A program made the translations under genes and the position numbers. 64,000 bases of DNA from Bisporella sp. PMI_857 (lineage: Eukaryota; Ascomycota; Leotiomycetes; Helotiales; Helotiaceae), in contig JAJSPD010000022.1 in NCBI GenBank assembly GCA_021307315.1, positions 620,001 to 684,000 on the forward strand, written 5' to 3'. Shown here one piece after another: positions 53,367-63,435 of this stretch. How positions within the stretch are numbered: the first letter of the stretch is position 1; the number at the start of each line of letters is the position of its first letter. The notes below the pieces were generated by a model, which worked only from the letters and a program-made list of their open reading frames with translations, had not been told where the DNA came from and did not search any database.

Positions 53367-55199
53367 TTATATCCTAGACTCAAAAGCTTGGATCATTAGC
53401 CCAATAGTATCCGGGCCCCAAGAATTCACCAGCAACAAAGCATCATACCCATCCGTTAACCTAATCAAGCCCGTCACTAACCCCTGCGCCGGGGTGAGAC
53501 CATTGAGCAAGCCACCATTGTGATGGAAATACTGCCCATAAATGCCATCGTACTTATACCACCCAAGCTGACCGTTCAGCATCAACTGAGTCGCATCCGG
53601 GCTGAGGATAGTGTTATTCCGAACACCATCCTGGAACTTAGCCAGCTCTCGCGCCGAAGTTATCCATCCCCCCGCGGCAACACATGCCATAGAGCCCCAG
53701 TATTGGCCATGGATAGTATCTGTAGCGCTACTATATGACAATGTTGCAAAGTTGGTAGGCTCTGCAGTGGCATTAAAAGCGTCGAGCTTGATACCCATGG
53801 GAGTGAGAACTTTCTGAGAAACATAGGTCACATAATAGTCTGGATTTTGGCCGCCATGCCCAGTCACGCAGTCGATAAGGGCTTGTAGGATGGTGAAGTT
53901 GGTATTGGAATATGCTCCGATGTTGCCTGGAGCACTAGGCGGGACGTTCTGTGCTTTGAGGTATGTGGAAAGGAAGGTCCAGATGTTGGGAGGGTAGAGT
54001 GTGTCGTCCACGACCATGCCACTCTTCATCTCTAGCAGGTTGCGGATTGTCACTTTGGCAACTCCTGGACCAACGCTTGGGAACTGGCTCTTGACAAGTG
54101 GGTAGAAGGGGTCGTCAACAGAATGGCCATAGTCAGAAAGGAGCTTCATGACCGCGACAGCAGTAACGGACTTAGAGACGCTAGCCAGATTGATTCTAGT
54201 ATCAGCTGTCCAAGTCTCGAGTGGGGGGTCCTGAGATGCTCTTGCATAACCAACTCCTTGAGCTATGACCTGACCGCCATGCATCACGAAGTAGCTATAT
54301 CCCATGGACTTTGCTAATGCTTTCTGAAAGACTTGGTCCCACTGCGGCTCAGGCGCCTCAATATTGTTTGCATACTGCAGAGCTTTCTGTAAGCGTTGGC
54401 CCTTGTTGGAAAGTGTGGTCCACTGATTGACGAAACTCCCCCAGTCTTGGCCAAAAATAAACTGGTGTGAAGCAATTGTCTCACGCCAAACCCCAATGTA
54501 CCAGCGGGTGCTGTTATTGTCGTCATATACTTGGAAGTCCACTAATTGCATACCAGGATGAGCTTGATAGTATTGGTACCACTTGTTCCAGTCGGACTCC
54601 ATTAACAAAGCGTAGTCGCCTTCACCCTGTTCGAACAGCCCAGTCAAGTTCCATGTCGTGGCTGCTGGGTAGACCTGGATTTTGGTCAGGCGCCAGCCAC
54701 TTCCCGAGAGTTTCTCCCACTTAGCAACAAAATCATTCCAGCCAAGGTCGTGCACAAGGGCTTGGGTAATTGGCGTACTGCCCCACGTACCAGTGAACCA
54801 ACGAGTGCCACCAGAAGGGTTCACGTCGAAGTCAAGAAGACGAGTAGCTACCTTTTGATTATTGAATGTAGTCATGAAGCTGTTCCAGTCCGGAGTTCTC
54901 CACAAAGCATAAGCGCCAGCCATTTGCGTCCATGCACCCATGTACCAAGTGGTTGATGAATCTTGCTGATAAGTTTCGACTGACACCAGGCGAAGATTCT
55001 GAGCCGCAACCTCGGACCATTTGCTCACAAAAGAATTCCAATCTGAGACATTCCAAAGGATATAAGCGCCAGTTCCTGCAGTGAATAATCCAGCGAAGAG
55101 AATAGGTGCAATTAGCCCACCCTTTTCATTGAGCTTGCCGCCTCTCTGGGGCGGAGTGAGGGTATTGCCGTCAATGACTTGATCCTTTCCGCTAGCCAT
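53367..55199 (-). CDS. Polyglycine-hydrolase-like protein: tandem-repeat domain plus beta-lactamase fold
   Basis: Start taken at MASGKDQVIDG (55199), about 610 aa; an open frame continues 82 codons upstream to 55445. N-terminal half: five repeats of the BTRD1/polyglycine-hydrolase type, each with an aromatic D/G-W-N-x-F/W block (SDWNSFVSKW, PDWNSFMTTF, LGWNDFVAKW, SDWNKWYQYY, QDWGSFVNQW) and W-F/Y-x-G-x-W. C-terminal half: class-C beta-lactamase/PBP fold with SxxK (NLASVSKSVTAVAV, near 54175), YxN (GAYSNTNFTILQ) and HHNGG as the third motif. Fungal polyglycine hydrolases with this build cut the glycine linker of plant chitinases. An obvious cleavable signal peptide is missing at MASGKD; the upstream LFFLVAFSAVLSE stretch might be part of one with a different start or an intron. 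Single exon. Confidence 0.8.
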   Translation of the reverse strand: MASGKDQVIDGNTLTPPQRGGKLNEKGGLIAPILFAGLFTAGTGAYILWNVSDWNSFVSKWSEVAAQNLRLVSVETYQQDSSTTWYMGAWTQMAGAYALWRTPDWNSFMTTFNNQKVATRLLDFDVNPSGGTRWFTGTWGSTPITQALVHDLGWNDFVAKWEKLSGSGWRLTKIQVYPAATTWNLTGLFEQGEGDYALLMESDWNKWYQYYQAHPGMQLVDFQVYDDNNSTRWYIGVWRETIASHQFIFGQDWGSFVNQWTTLSNKGQRLQKALQYANNIEAPEPQWDQVFQKALAKSMGYSYFVMHGGQVIAQGVGYARASQDPPLETWTADTRINLASVSKSVTAVAVMKLLSDYGHSVDDPFYPLVKSQFPSVGPGVAKVTIRNLLEMKSGMVVDDTLYPPNIWTFLSTYLKAQNVPPSAPGNIGAYSNTNFTILQALIDCVTGHGGQNPDYYVTYVSQKVLTPMGIKLDAFNATAEPTNFATLSYSSATDTIHGQYWGSMACVAAGGWITSARELAKFQDGVRNNTILSPDATQLMLNGQLGWYKYDGIYGQYFHHNGGLLNGLTPAQGLVTGLIRLTDGYDALLLVNSWGPDTIGLMIQAFESRI

Positions 55200-55445
55200 T
55201 GTGTTCTTGAAGGAAGTTTGTGATATGAATTGCGGATATGGGTTTGCAAGGTGAGTTTCTGATAGGACTGCGGAAAAAGCAACCAGAAAGAAAAGGCTGT
55301 TAGGATATTGAGGGCATGAAATAGCATTTGTTAGATACTTGTCATGAAATTGAGATAGATGAGCTAGGTACCACCAAGTAAGCTCTGTGTTTTGCGGCTG
55401 CTTCAGGGAGCACCCTGAAGCAGCCTGATGCATAAATACCTGCAT

Positions 55446-57425
55446 ACTCTCATCCTTGACGGTGTCAGGAATATTTCAGCTGAAGCTGAACTTACCACAT
55501 CGAGAGCTAGATGCATATTAAAGAGTCATTCTGGTGGTAATCCAAGGAGTTTGCCGGAACAGAATACATGATGCAAAGACGATATCTCGCATACATGTAA
55601 GCATCTTTGGGTAGCTTCGGGTTATCCCAGAGCTATCTCTAAGGAGGAGAGAGCTCGTCAGCCTTACCAAATTTCAAATATTCCAAAGTATATGCAGCCA
55701 GAACTGCAATGGGTGAGAATGCAAGCCTCGCTGCTCGTGTGAGGAGGATGGAGGCCAGCTTCATCGCCCATTCAGTGATGGCTTGGCCAGAGCAGATAAT
55801 TGGAAACCACATGTATAGTAACTAGGTGTTATTAGATAGCTAAGACCTTCTTGCATAGAGACACAACTTTAAGTTACGTGGCTGGATCCTCGTGTTGCAA
55901 TTTTAGCTAGCCCCAGGCAGCCACCGCAACAGAACGAGGACGTATACTGGTTGGTATGACGCGCTAATATTACGAACCAAAGGAGAGACCACTCACATGG
56001 GGCCATTAGAGGACTTTCGAGTCGATGGATCAAAATTTGAGGCTTCGTCACATTTCATGTTGTGTGACAAAATATATAAACGTTAGCTCAGCATTTATTG
56101 GACCCATATTCCCTGGATTTCACCCAGGACCTCTCTTATAACGGAGGCAGCCGAGTCGATGCGCCCTGTCGATAGTCACGCTATCCTATACGTCTGGTCG
56201 CGAGATCCCCAGAGAGAATTTACATGCAGGTGGAACGAGAACGGCAAAGATAGATGGCCGGAAGCTGAAGGCAAAGTTTTAAGTAACTAATCGTGGTCCA
56301 AGCCTATTCGCTGGCGAGGATTTTGGGGGGGGGGGGTGTTTGGCTTCGGACCAATCACAAAGAATAGACCCTCCTCCATTGCTTTGCTTCGCTTTTTTGA
56401 GCTGCGGATCAACCAATGCGGCGTACAAAATGCAACAGCTGCGCCTGGTTGCACCTCCCCACATTTTTGCTCCCATGACCCACTTCTCAGTGACTTTTTT
56501 CGTTTCCGAGGCTGGTCAGGTCGGGTTGTCGAGGTGCGAAAAGTCGAGGTAATCCAGAATGCGTTGGAGAGCAAGGTTATTATTATTATTATTATTATTA
56601 TTATTCCCAGTGTGATAAATGATTTGAATATTTGATTTTTACTCTCTAAATCAAAATCAAATTAAGAAGGCGGTATCCTAATTAGGAAAGCGGTGAATAA
56701 TAAAACCGGCAGAATTCCGAAAGCTCTGCAAAAATCCATAAACTTCTAGATAATATTTACGGCAAATATCTCATATACCACAAAAAAGTGCCCATATTTC
56801 TGATATACCATATTCTTTTCAACTTTTTAACTCCTTTATTCTAAACTTTGTAATCCATATCCTTTTCCAGAATTTGTAGCGTACCGTAAAAGCAATACAA
56901 TATCGACAAGTTGGTAATCTACAAATATTTCACTATCAACGTCTGAAAGCTTGTTGCTATCAAGTCGATCAATCTTCTCTATTTGTATGCCCAATTCTCG
57001 ATCAAGGCGCTCTACTTCTTTTCATTCTCATTCTTTTCTTCCTCTTTTTCATCTTTCATTTCATCCTTCCCTTCATCTTCAGATTATAGCTATTCCTAAG
57101 CTTTTTGTCGACGTCCGCTAGAAACAGGCTGATTTGTACAACGACGACGATTATGACTCCATTCAAGGCAATTGCCACAGCGAGTTTGCTTTTTATTCCA
57201 TATGCTTTTGCGTATTCGTTTGGTTCGAGGTCGGCCGACTGACTTTTGTACTGTAGAAAATTTGATTGAATTATCGCAAAGTAGGTCGATGTCAGGTTCC
57301 GTACTGGTATATGTAGTAGGATAAACTTTCTGACATGCGACGTCGGATATTGTACCTTTTTGGCCCGCTTAGTGCTGTGGTAAAGCTTATCAACCCTGGC
57401 ATCTGACAGTCGACTATCGATATTA
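55446..57425. other. Intergenic with simple repeats and a MULE relic
   Basis: G12 run at 56325-56336; (ATT)n at about 56577-56605; AT-rich sequence related to the 28800 repeat near 56760-56820; minus-strand MULE fragment at 57070-57360. No supported host gene; short frames at 55869-56051 and 56287-56635 are unsupported. Confidence 0.5.
57070..57400 (-). pseudogene. MULE (Mutator-like) transposase C-terminal relic
   Basis: Minus strand: CQKVYPTTYTSTEPDIDLLC, VGRPRTKRIRKSIWNKKQTR, CGNCLEWSHNRRRCTNQPVS, then GRRQKA-stop. The VGRPRTKRIR plus CxxC-x4-H-N-x3-C knuckle is the usual end of fungal Hop/MULE transposases. Truncated at the 5' side by the pogo-like copy 2. Confidence 0.65.
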
Positions 57426-59291
57426 ACGTACTTGATCAGTTAGCTGGCCATATCATCATCCTGGCCACAATCCCTGCAACCACCACATTTTTTCAATTTT
57501 GATTTGCAATTGCTCAACATCCAACCTTACAAATGGCTAATACAGAAGGGAGGATCCTTTTAGGCATTCCGGCCTATCGACTGGGCCGATTTTCAAGCTT
57601 ACGGGCCGCCGCGTCTATGTACGGCGCGCCACGATCGACAATGACGTCTCGACTGAAAGGAGTGCCCGCAAAGTCTAGTATTCCTTCTGCCAACCGCAAA
57701 CTTACTTTAACGGAAGAAACGACACTTATTAATTGGATATTAGATATGGATACGCGTGGAATGCCCTTAACGCAACTATTAGTACGTGATGCGGCCAATT
57801 TATTGCTTGCGGATCGAGCAACGCGCGACGCGTCTGCGCAGCTAACTGTAAGCAAATGCTGGGTTTCACGGTTTATAAATCGACATTTACAGCTTAAATC
57901 GAAGTACAATCGAAAGTATAATTATCAGCGAGCAAAATGCGAAAATCCTGAAATAATTCAAAACTAGTTTCGACTTGTACGAAATACAATTGAGAAATAT
58001 AGAATTGTGGAGGATGACATTTATAACTTCGACGAAACAAAGTTTCAAATAAGTGTAATATTTACTTCAAAAGTAGTTACGGGTATAGACTTTCGTACAG
58101 TATCTGTGCAGCTTAGAAATCGCGAATAGGTTACTGTAATAGAGTCGGTTTAATCTACAGGCTTTGTACTGCTTTCGCTAGTTATATTGAAAAGTCAAAT
58201 GCATCAATATAGTTAGTATCAGAATCTGCCGACAACTTAGTTGCTTGAAGTTAGTAATAACGGGTGGACTACGGACGAATTAAGTTTTATTTGGCTGCAA
58301 GAAGTTTTCGAAGTGCACACACGAAATTGTACAATAAGCATATATCGATTATTGATACTTGACGGCCACGAAAGTTATGTTACAGCTCAATTCGATCGAT
58401 TTTGCAAAAAACACTGCATTATTCTATTGTGTATACTTGCGCATTTTTCACAGTTTCTTCAACTTTTAAATGTTAGTTGCTTTGCAGGATTAAAGCGTTT
58501 TTACGAACAAGCTGTACAACAGCAAATGCGGGTCGGCATTAACTATATTAATAAAATCGAGTTTTTACAGCTTTATTAATCCGTACGACAAAAAACTTTT
58601 ACTGTTTTTACTGTTCAAAGTAGATTTAAAGCTACTGGATTAGTTCTTTTTGATCTAAATTAAGTATTAGATCAATTACACGTACGACTGCGTACGCCGA
58701 CTTTTTTACTTACAACGAAGCTTGTTACGGCCTGAGTTTTTGAAACACTTCACAATATTGCCGAATTACAGTTGCAAACCGACTTTGTTTAAAAATCGAT
58801 TCGATATCGTACGCAAAGTCTACCCAGTTCTACAGTTCAGGCTGTAAATCAACTTATTAAAAAGTGCCAATTGGCTATGCACAACGCTACTCTTCTTACA
58901 GCTAAGAATCGAAAATTAGAAGCCGCAAATAAAAGAGTCAAGAAAAAAAAAGCTGTAAAGAAAGCATTCGTACGCAAAAGAAGTGTTTTACAGGTTTCAG
59001 AAGTTCAAAACAGGTTGAATCAAGCTACAGCTGACGTTGAAGTTGTAAATCAGGTAGTTGATCAAAACGTAGCTCCAGCACGTACACGTGCTCTAGCGAA
59101 GTGTAGTATATGTAAATCGCTAGAGCACACTGCTCGTACATGCCCTGACCGTCAATAAATCAATTATTTCAATCCACAAATTGATATTTTAAGTAGTTGT
59201 GATACAATTGCAAATCAAAATTGAAAAAAAGTGGTGGTTGCAGGGATTGTGGCCAGGATGATGATATGGCCAGCTAACTGATCAAGTACGT
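57426..59291 (+). mobile_element. Pogo/Fot-like DNA transposon, copy 2
   Basis: 1866 bp, same ends as copy 1, TA duplications at 57424-57425 and 59292-59293. Nearly full length. Differs from copy 1 mainly by C/T and G/A changes. Confidence 0.95.
57533..59158 (+). pseudogene. Pogo-like transposase, copy 2
   Basis: Same architecture as copy 1. The first frame runs 57533-57966 and continues past the position mutated in copy 1, then stops at a TAG shared by both (expected TGG). The DDE block GHESYVTAQFDRFCKKH is readable at 58241-58579, where G-H-G-S-H has decayed to G-H-E-S-Y. The CCHC end CSICKSLEHTARTCPDRQ is intact at 59100-59158. Inactive. Confidence 0.85.
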
Positions 59292-59444
59292 TAGTTCTAA
59301 TAAAGCTTAATAAGTATCGCGATAAAAGCCAGCTGTAAACAAATTATCGAAATAATCAACTAGGTCAGTACGAAAAATCCTTGCAGCTGTGATTGCCTAA
59401 GAACAGAGCGATTGAAACTGGTAAAAAGCTGTACAATCACAATG

Positions 59445-59616
59445 TGTCACGTCCCGTGCCCCCAAGCACACGTGACCTATATTAGCCGAGCTCTCGGAGC
59501 GCCTCATGTATATATAGCCTGCTCTCCTCGAGCCCCTCTTCCTTCCTCAGCTATAGATTCTCGTATGATACCACCGTTGCCCTCGTATCTGTAGATCCCC
59601 AGCGCGTGTCGTGACA
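59445..59616 (+). mobile_element. TGTCAC...GTGACA LTR-like element
   Basis: 172 bp with 6-bp perfect inverted ends (TGTCAC / GTGACA), CATGTATATATAGCCTGC as TATA region. No target duplication found. A different family from A. Confidence 0.55.
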
Positions 59617-59619
59617 AGA

Positions 59620-59690
59620 TAGAGGTCAAAAAAAAGATAGTATTTCAGAAATACCGGTACTTTTTGATGGTATTTGAGATATTAACCGTT
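59620..59690. repeat. Copy of the ATTTCAGAAATA repeat
   Basis: GGTCAAAAAAAAGATAG, ATTTCAGAAATACCGGTACT and TTTGAGATATTAACCG match 28894-28970. Confidence 0.55.
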
Positions 59691-59784
59691 AATTTTGATT
59701 AGTATACAACACTAAGTTATTATTATATAATACTTATTTGTACTATTAACAGCAAACTTATATTTATATACTTTATATTATAAA

Positions 59785-60376
59785 ATGTCTACAAACGCTA
59801 CTCGACTTATAAAATTACAAAATTCAAGTAATTTTGAACTTAATATTTGTAACAGCCACAATCGGTTTAAAGAAGGTTTACAGCGGTGACAGCCAGAGCC
59901 GGTTAGGGATGGTTTTACAATAGGCCACAATCGGTTTAAGGATAGTTTACACTAAAATCGGTTAGAGATGGTTTACAACAGCACAGGTCGGTTTAGGTCG
60001 GCTACAGGCTCCTTTACAGAAGTGCCGACTTCTAAAGGATAAAGCACTGTTGCGCATCGTTAGGAGATATAAGGAACAGCTAGAGCTCTCTGGAGAAGGG
60101 CAAGCTTGAGTTTTCTTCTTAGACTTACAAGCATACTTCTAATATCAATACACCACCGTTACAACTGCAGCTCTCGCTACGTGTTCTCACTTGTTATATT
60201 GCAATCCCTCCTGCTGCCCTCTGACTGTTACAATATTAATACTTAACCTACTATATTTAAAAAAAGATTATTCGAAAAAATTCTTAGTTCGCCACAAGGA
60301 AATATTAATATATCTAAAACAGTAACAGTTAAATGTTTACAAAAAGGTTGTTTGTAAGTTAATTAATTTTATTTAC
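59785..60376 (+). pseudogene. Possible copia-type gag start, split by a solo LTR
   Basis: ATG at 59785 reads MSTNATRLIKLQNSSNFELN then NI, resembling the opening of fungal Ty1-copia polyproteins (xxKLxGSSNFExW). The solo LTR 59848-60232 interrupts it; beyond, the sequence is extremely AT-rich with many stops. Weak match. Confidence 0.35.
59848..60232 (+). mobile_element. Solo LTR TGTAACAGCC...CTGTTACA with TSD
   Basis: 385 bp, flanked by ATATT on both sides (59843-59847 and 60233-60237). Contains repeated CGGTTTA / TTTACAG phrases and a GATATAAGGAACAGCTAGAGC block shared with 60377-60770. Confidence 0.9.
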
Positions 60377-60770
60377 TGTAACAGCTCAGGGTCGGTTTAA
60401 GACAGTCATCGTGACACCCTAACAGCCAGCCGAAGGCTTTTCAGCTGTGGTACTTTCAGGGCTGCAAGCGGCACGCTCCGCCCATGGCCAGCCACAGGCT
60501 TACAGCTACAGCAGCTCCAGCAGCCGCAGGCTCACAGCTCCAGCAGCCGCAGACTCACAACTACAACAGCTACAGGCTCACAGCTACAGCACAGTGAAAG
60601 ATATAAGGAACAGCTAGAGCTTTCTGAACAAAGCAAGCTTGAGTTTTTCTCTCCTGTTAGACTTACAAGCATACTTTTAATATCAATTCATCATTATTGC
60701 AACTACAGCTTTCGTTAAGTGTTTTCACCTGTTATATTGCAATCTCTTCTGCTGCTTTCTATTTGTTACA
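60377..60770 (+). mobile_element. LTR of the TGTAACAGC family with adjacent internal sequence
   Basis: TGTAACAGCTCAGGG to TTTGTTACA; same closing 150 bp as the solo LTR at 59848. CAGCTCCAGCAGCCGCAG tandem phrases in the middle. Unlike the solo copy, it is followed by an internal-type reading frame, so this is probably a 5' LTR. Confidence 0.7.
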
Positions 60771-60806
60771 ATTCTCAAGTTTTTACTTACAAAGCCGATT
60801 TTAATA

Positions 60807-60918
60807 TGGCAGAAAAAAAAGGAACCTCTGAAATCAATTCAGCTGCTGACTTGGCACAATTACGTAAAGAAAGCCGTATTTTTAATTTCCAGGAACTTAA
60901 GGAACTTAACACTAAAGT
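60807..60918 (+). pseudogene. Truncated retrotransposon gag-like start
   Basis: ATG about 40 bp beyond the LTR; MAEKKGTSEINSAADLAQLR, KESRIFNFQELKELNTKV, then cut by the LTR at 60919. Position suggests the gag of the same element; no domain verified. Confidence 0.45.
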
Positions 60919-61177
60919 TGTAACAACCGGTATGCCCAAGGTGCGACACGGAGGTCATGGCACGGGATCAGGAGGCTGACGATCAGGGTATGAGGGGTTT
61001 CAGAGCCATACGGAAAAGAGCCGGAGTTGCCTATATTAAGGCCTGCTCCTACTCTTTACAGTTGTTCCTCATGTTTTTGTATCCTTCGTAGGTAGACCTA
61101 TAAGGCAATCACTATCAGCCTATTGTACGCACTCCCATATGCCTCTATTCTAGCCTGTGATTCCTTGCGTCGTTACA
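60919..61177 (-). mobile_element. LTR TGTAACAACC...CGTTACA
   Basis: 259 bp, complement of 27997-28233 with both ends present. No matching target duplication. Cuts the gag start on the left and adjoins the NWD relic on the right. Confidence 0.75.
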
Positions 61178-61390
61178 ATACTACAATGCCTTCGCAACAA
61201 CTTTAGCTTTTTCGCCGGATGTCCGGCTTTTAGCGTGTGCTTCGGATGACAAGGTAGTCCAGCTATAGAATGTGGCTTCGGGGGAATGTTTACTGAAACG
61301 CACAATTAGCTTTATCACTAAAACGCTTTCCTTTTTTTACGAAGATCTATTCCTATGCGCGGATAATAAGAACATAAGTGTTAAACCTTA

Positions 61391-62108
61391 TGTCACGAAC
61401 GCAGGTGTAACAACTAAAACTGAACAGGGATCTCGATCCGTAGATCCAGGTGGAAGGACTCAAAGGTGTGAACAGCTATCAATTGCTATAACTAAGAGAA
61501 CAAGCTACAGACAGAAGAAGGGAAGGAAAGCAGCGCTCTATATACAGGAACTGGCCGGAGGCCAGTATAAGCGAGCTTTAGGATGTCCGGTGCGTCCGAG
61601 CGGGGTGTCCGGCGCTGAGCTCCGTCCGAGCTCTGGGGTGTCCGGTGCTAAGCTCTGTCTAAAGAGTCAGGGCCGTGACAGCAGGTCCTAGGACCCCGTG
61701 GGGACCCAGGAAGCATACTCCTGGGACGGCCCAGTGTCCCAGGACGGTACGCCTCGGGACGTCTCGCTTTCCTAGGATGCGGTAGTACCCCAGGAATTTA
61801 AGTAAGTAAAGGAGCAGACGGCGAATGGACCTCTGTATTCGGCAGCATCGCGTGATGGAGCTTGAGGGCTCCGAGCTCCAGGAAGAGCTGAAGGCTCTAG
61901 GGACATAGTATATAAGTACTCGTAGTTTCGTAGTTTAGGAGCTTCGTGCTCAACCTTCATTATAGTTTAGCAATATAGTTTATCTTGTTATACTTGTAAC
62001 GTTTCGCTTCGTAGTGAAGAGCAGCGTCTAGTTTATTTCATACATACTATACTAACCAACGAGCCCTAAGCCCAGCTATCCAGGCCCAAGGCTACCCCGC
62101 ACGTTACA
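61391..62108 (+). mobile_element. Outer solo LTR TGTCACGAAC...GCACGTTACA with TSD
   Basis: Flanked by CCTTA on both sides (61386-61390 and 62109-62113). About 438 bp once the nested LTR and its TSD are removed. Contains CCCAGGACGGTACGCC-like GC-rich start and TATATAAGTACTCG. Confidence 0.9.
61406..61680 (-). mobile_element. Nested solo LTR, family A
   Basis: Complement orientation, TGTAACAACTAAAACTG to GGGCCGTGACA, with GCAGG duplicated on both sides (61401-61405 and 61681-61685). Two to three minisatellite units (CCGTCCGAGCTCTGGGGTGT). Confidence 0.95.
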
Positions 62109-62310
62109 CCTTACTGGTCGACTTTTTCTCAAACTTAGACGGACACTAATAGGAAAATATTTGTACGAGAGAATTGGGTCACTCTGGATTCAGATAACCT
62201 CCTTTGGCTTCTTCCTGACTATAGACCGACATGTTCCGCTAGCCGAGGCAAAGTCCTTGTTCTAGGACGATTCTCGTCCTGGCACGTTATACCATCAACT
62301 CATTGAGTGC

Positions 62311-62658
62311 CCCAGGATTCGGTTCGTGACAGTGTGGCGACGTCGTATAACATGGCGCGCCCCGGCCGCTATAAGACTGAAAATAACGATTTTGCATTAT
62401 AATAAAACCTGAGTATCTATATCTAATCGTTTTATGAGTTTGAAAAGTAGAAAAGGCTTGATGGTGGTGTTGCGAGTCGAAAGGTCTATTATAGTGTCAA
62501 AAGAGATTTTCTGTAAATTCAAAATAGCGGCGACGACACGGTGATAATTTTCGGAATTAATAGGTCAGGAATGTTCGGGAGAGGTATATAATACAACTGA
62601 AATAAAAATAAAGAGAAATTTTAATGCATTCACAGATTTAAAGTCGCTTGAACTCGAA
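62311..62658. other. Intergenic, no supported gene
   Basis: AT-rich sequence after the NWD relic; nothing recognisable on either strand. Confidence 0.4.
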
Positions 62659-62663
62659 GTATC

Positions 62664-62908
62664 TGTCACGGCCCTAGCCTTTTCTCTTGGAGCTTGACAC
62701 CGGACACCCCAAAGCTCGGACGGAGCTCAGCACCGGACACCACGGAGCTCACTTATACTGGCCTCCGGCCAGTTCCTGTATATAGAGCGCTGCTTTCCTT
62801 CCCTTCTTCTGTCTTTAGCTTGTTCTCTTAGTTATAACAATTGATAGTTGTTCACACCTCTGAGTCCTTCCACCTGGATCTACGGATCGAGATCCCTGAG
62901 TTGTTACA
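62664..62908 (+). mobile_element. Solo LTR, family A, with TSD
   Basis: TGTCACGGCCCTAGCC to GAGTTGTTACA, 245 bp, flanked by GTATC (62659-62663 and 62909-62913). Two minisatellite units. Confidence 0.95.
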
Positions 62909-62957
62909 GTATCTACGTCTTGTCTCGTTACAGGGTGCGTCTCGGAACGCAGGGATA

Positions 62958-63176
62958 TGTCACGGCCCTGGCCCTATCTCGAGCTTGGCCCCTGTTGCTA
63001 CAGGGCTCGCTTACACTGGCCCCTGGCCAGCCTCCTGTATATAAAGCACTACTCTCCTTTCCTTCTTCTGCCTGTAGCTTGTTCTCTTAGTTATAACAAT
63101 TGATAGTTGTTCACACCTTTGAGTCCTTCTACCTAGATCTACGGATCGAGATCCCTGCTCAGCTTGAGTTGTTACA
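62958..63176 (+). mobile_element. Solo LTR, family A, with TSD
   Basis: TGTCACGGCCCTGGCC to GAGTTGTTACA, 219 bp, flanked by GGATA (62953-62957 and 63177-63181). TATATAAAGCACTACTC. No minisatellite unit. Confidence 0.95.
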
Positions 63177-63435
63177 GGATAGACGTTAGTAGATTAGCGA
63201 TAATTGCCATTTTGGCTCCGCCGCTGGGCATAATAAATTGTGTGTGTGCCTCCACGCTCTGTTTGCTTCTGAGATTGAGTGCTTGGCAACCCCAATGGAG
63301 GTTTGACCAAGGCTGACCTGCTAATCACAATCATGAAGTACGCAAACCTGATATCGTGTAATAGATTTGAAAACTTTGCTTCACATAAAATAGAGAGGTT
63401 GACAATCGCCGCTCCCCTCACTGATACACTGCCGC
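63177..63435. other. 3' flank of the terminal minus-strand gene
   Basis: No independent gene; the frame at 63194-63457 on the minus strand overlaps the next gene in another phase and is ignored. Confidence 0.4.

Larger units (their letters stand above)
61195..62310 (+). pseudogene. NACHT-WD40 (NWD) gene relic, C-terminal part, split by nested LTRs
   Basis: 61195-61390 reads LAFSPDVRLLACASDDKVVQ, L-stop (TAG for the W of WD), NVASGECLLKR, then ISVKPY. Removing 61391-62113 (LTR plus one TSD) brings the coding line to W-S-T-F-S, a stop, then TDTNRKIFVRENWVTLDSDN and LLWLLPDYRPTCSASRGKV, VLGRFSSWHVIPSTH. The intact NWD gene at the left edge ends the same way (ILWLPPDYRATSAAV, VVLGHSSGSV). The 5' part (NACHT and other blades) is missing; the LTR 60919-61177 lies where it should continue. 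Confidence 0.8.

Noticed and set aside
53367..55445. Full 692-aa frame starting at 55445 for the hydrolase
   Set aside because: The first 82 residues do not resemble the family, and a start at 55199 fits the repeat domain better; kept as an alternative because a hydrophobic stretch lies there.
56325..56336. G12 run as a regulatory G-quadruplex
   Set aside because: A single homopolymer without four separated G-tracts; probably simple slippage.
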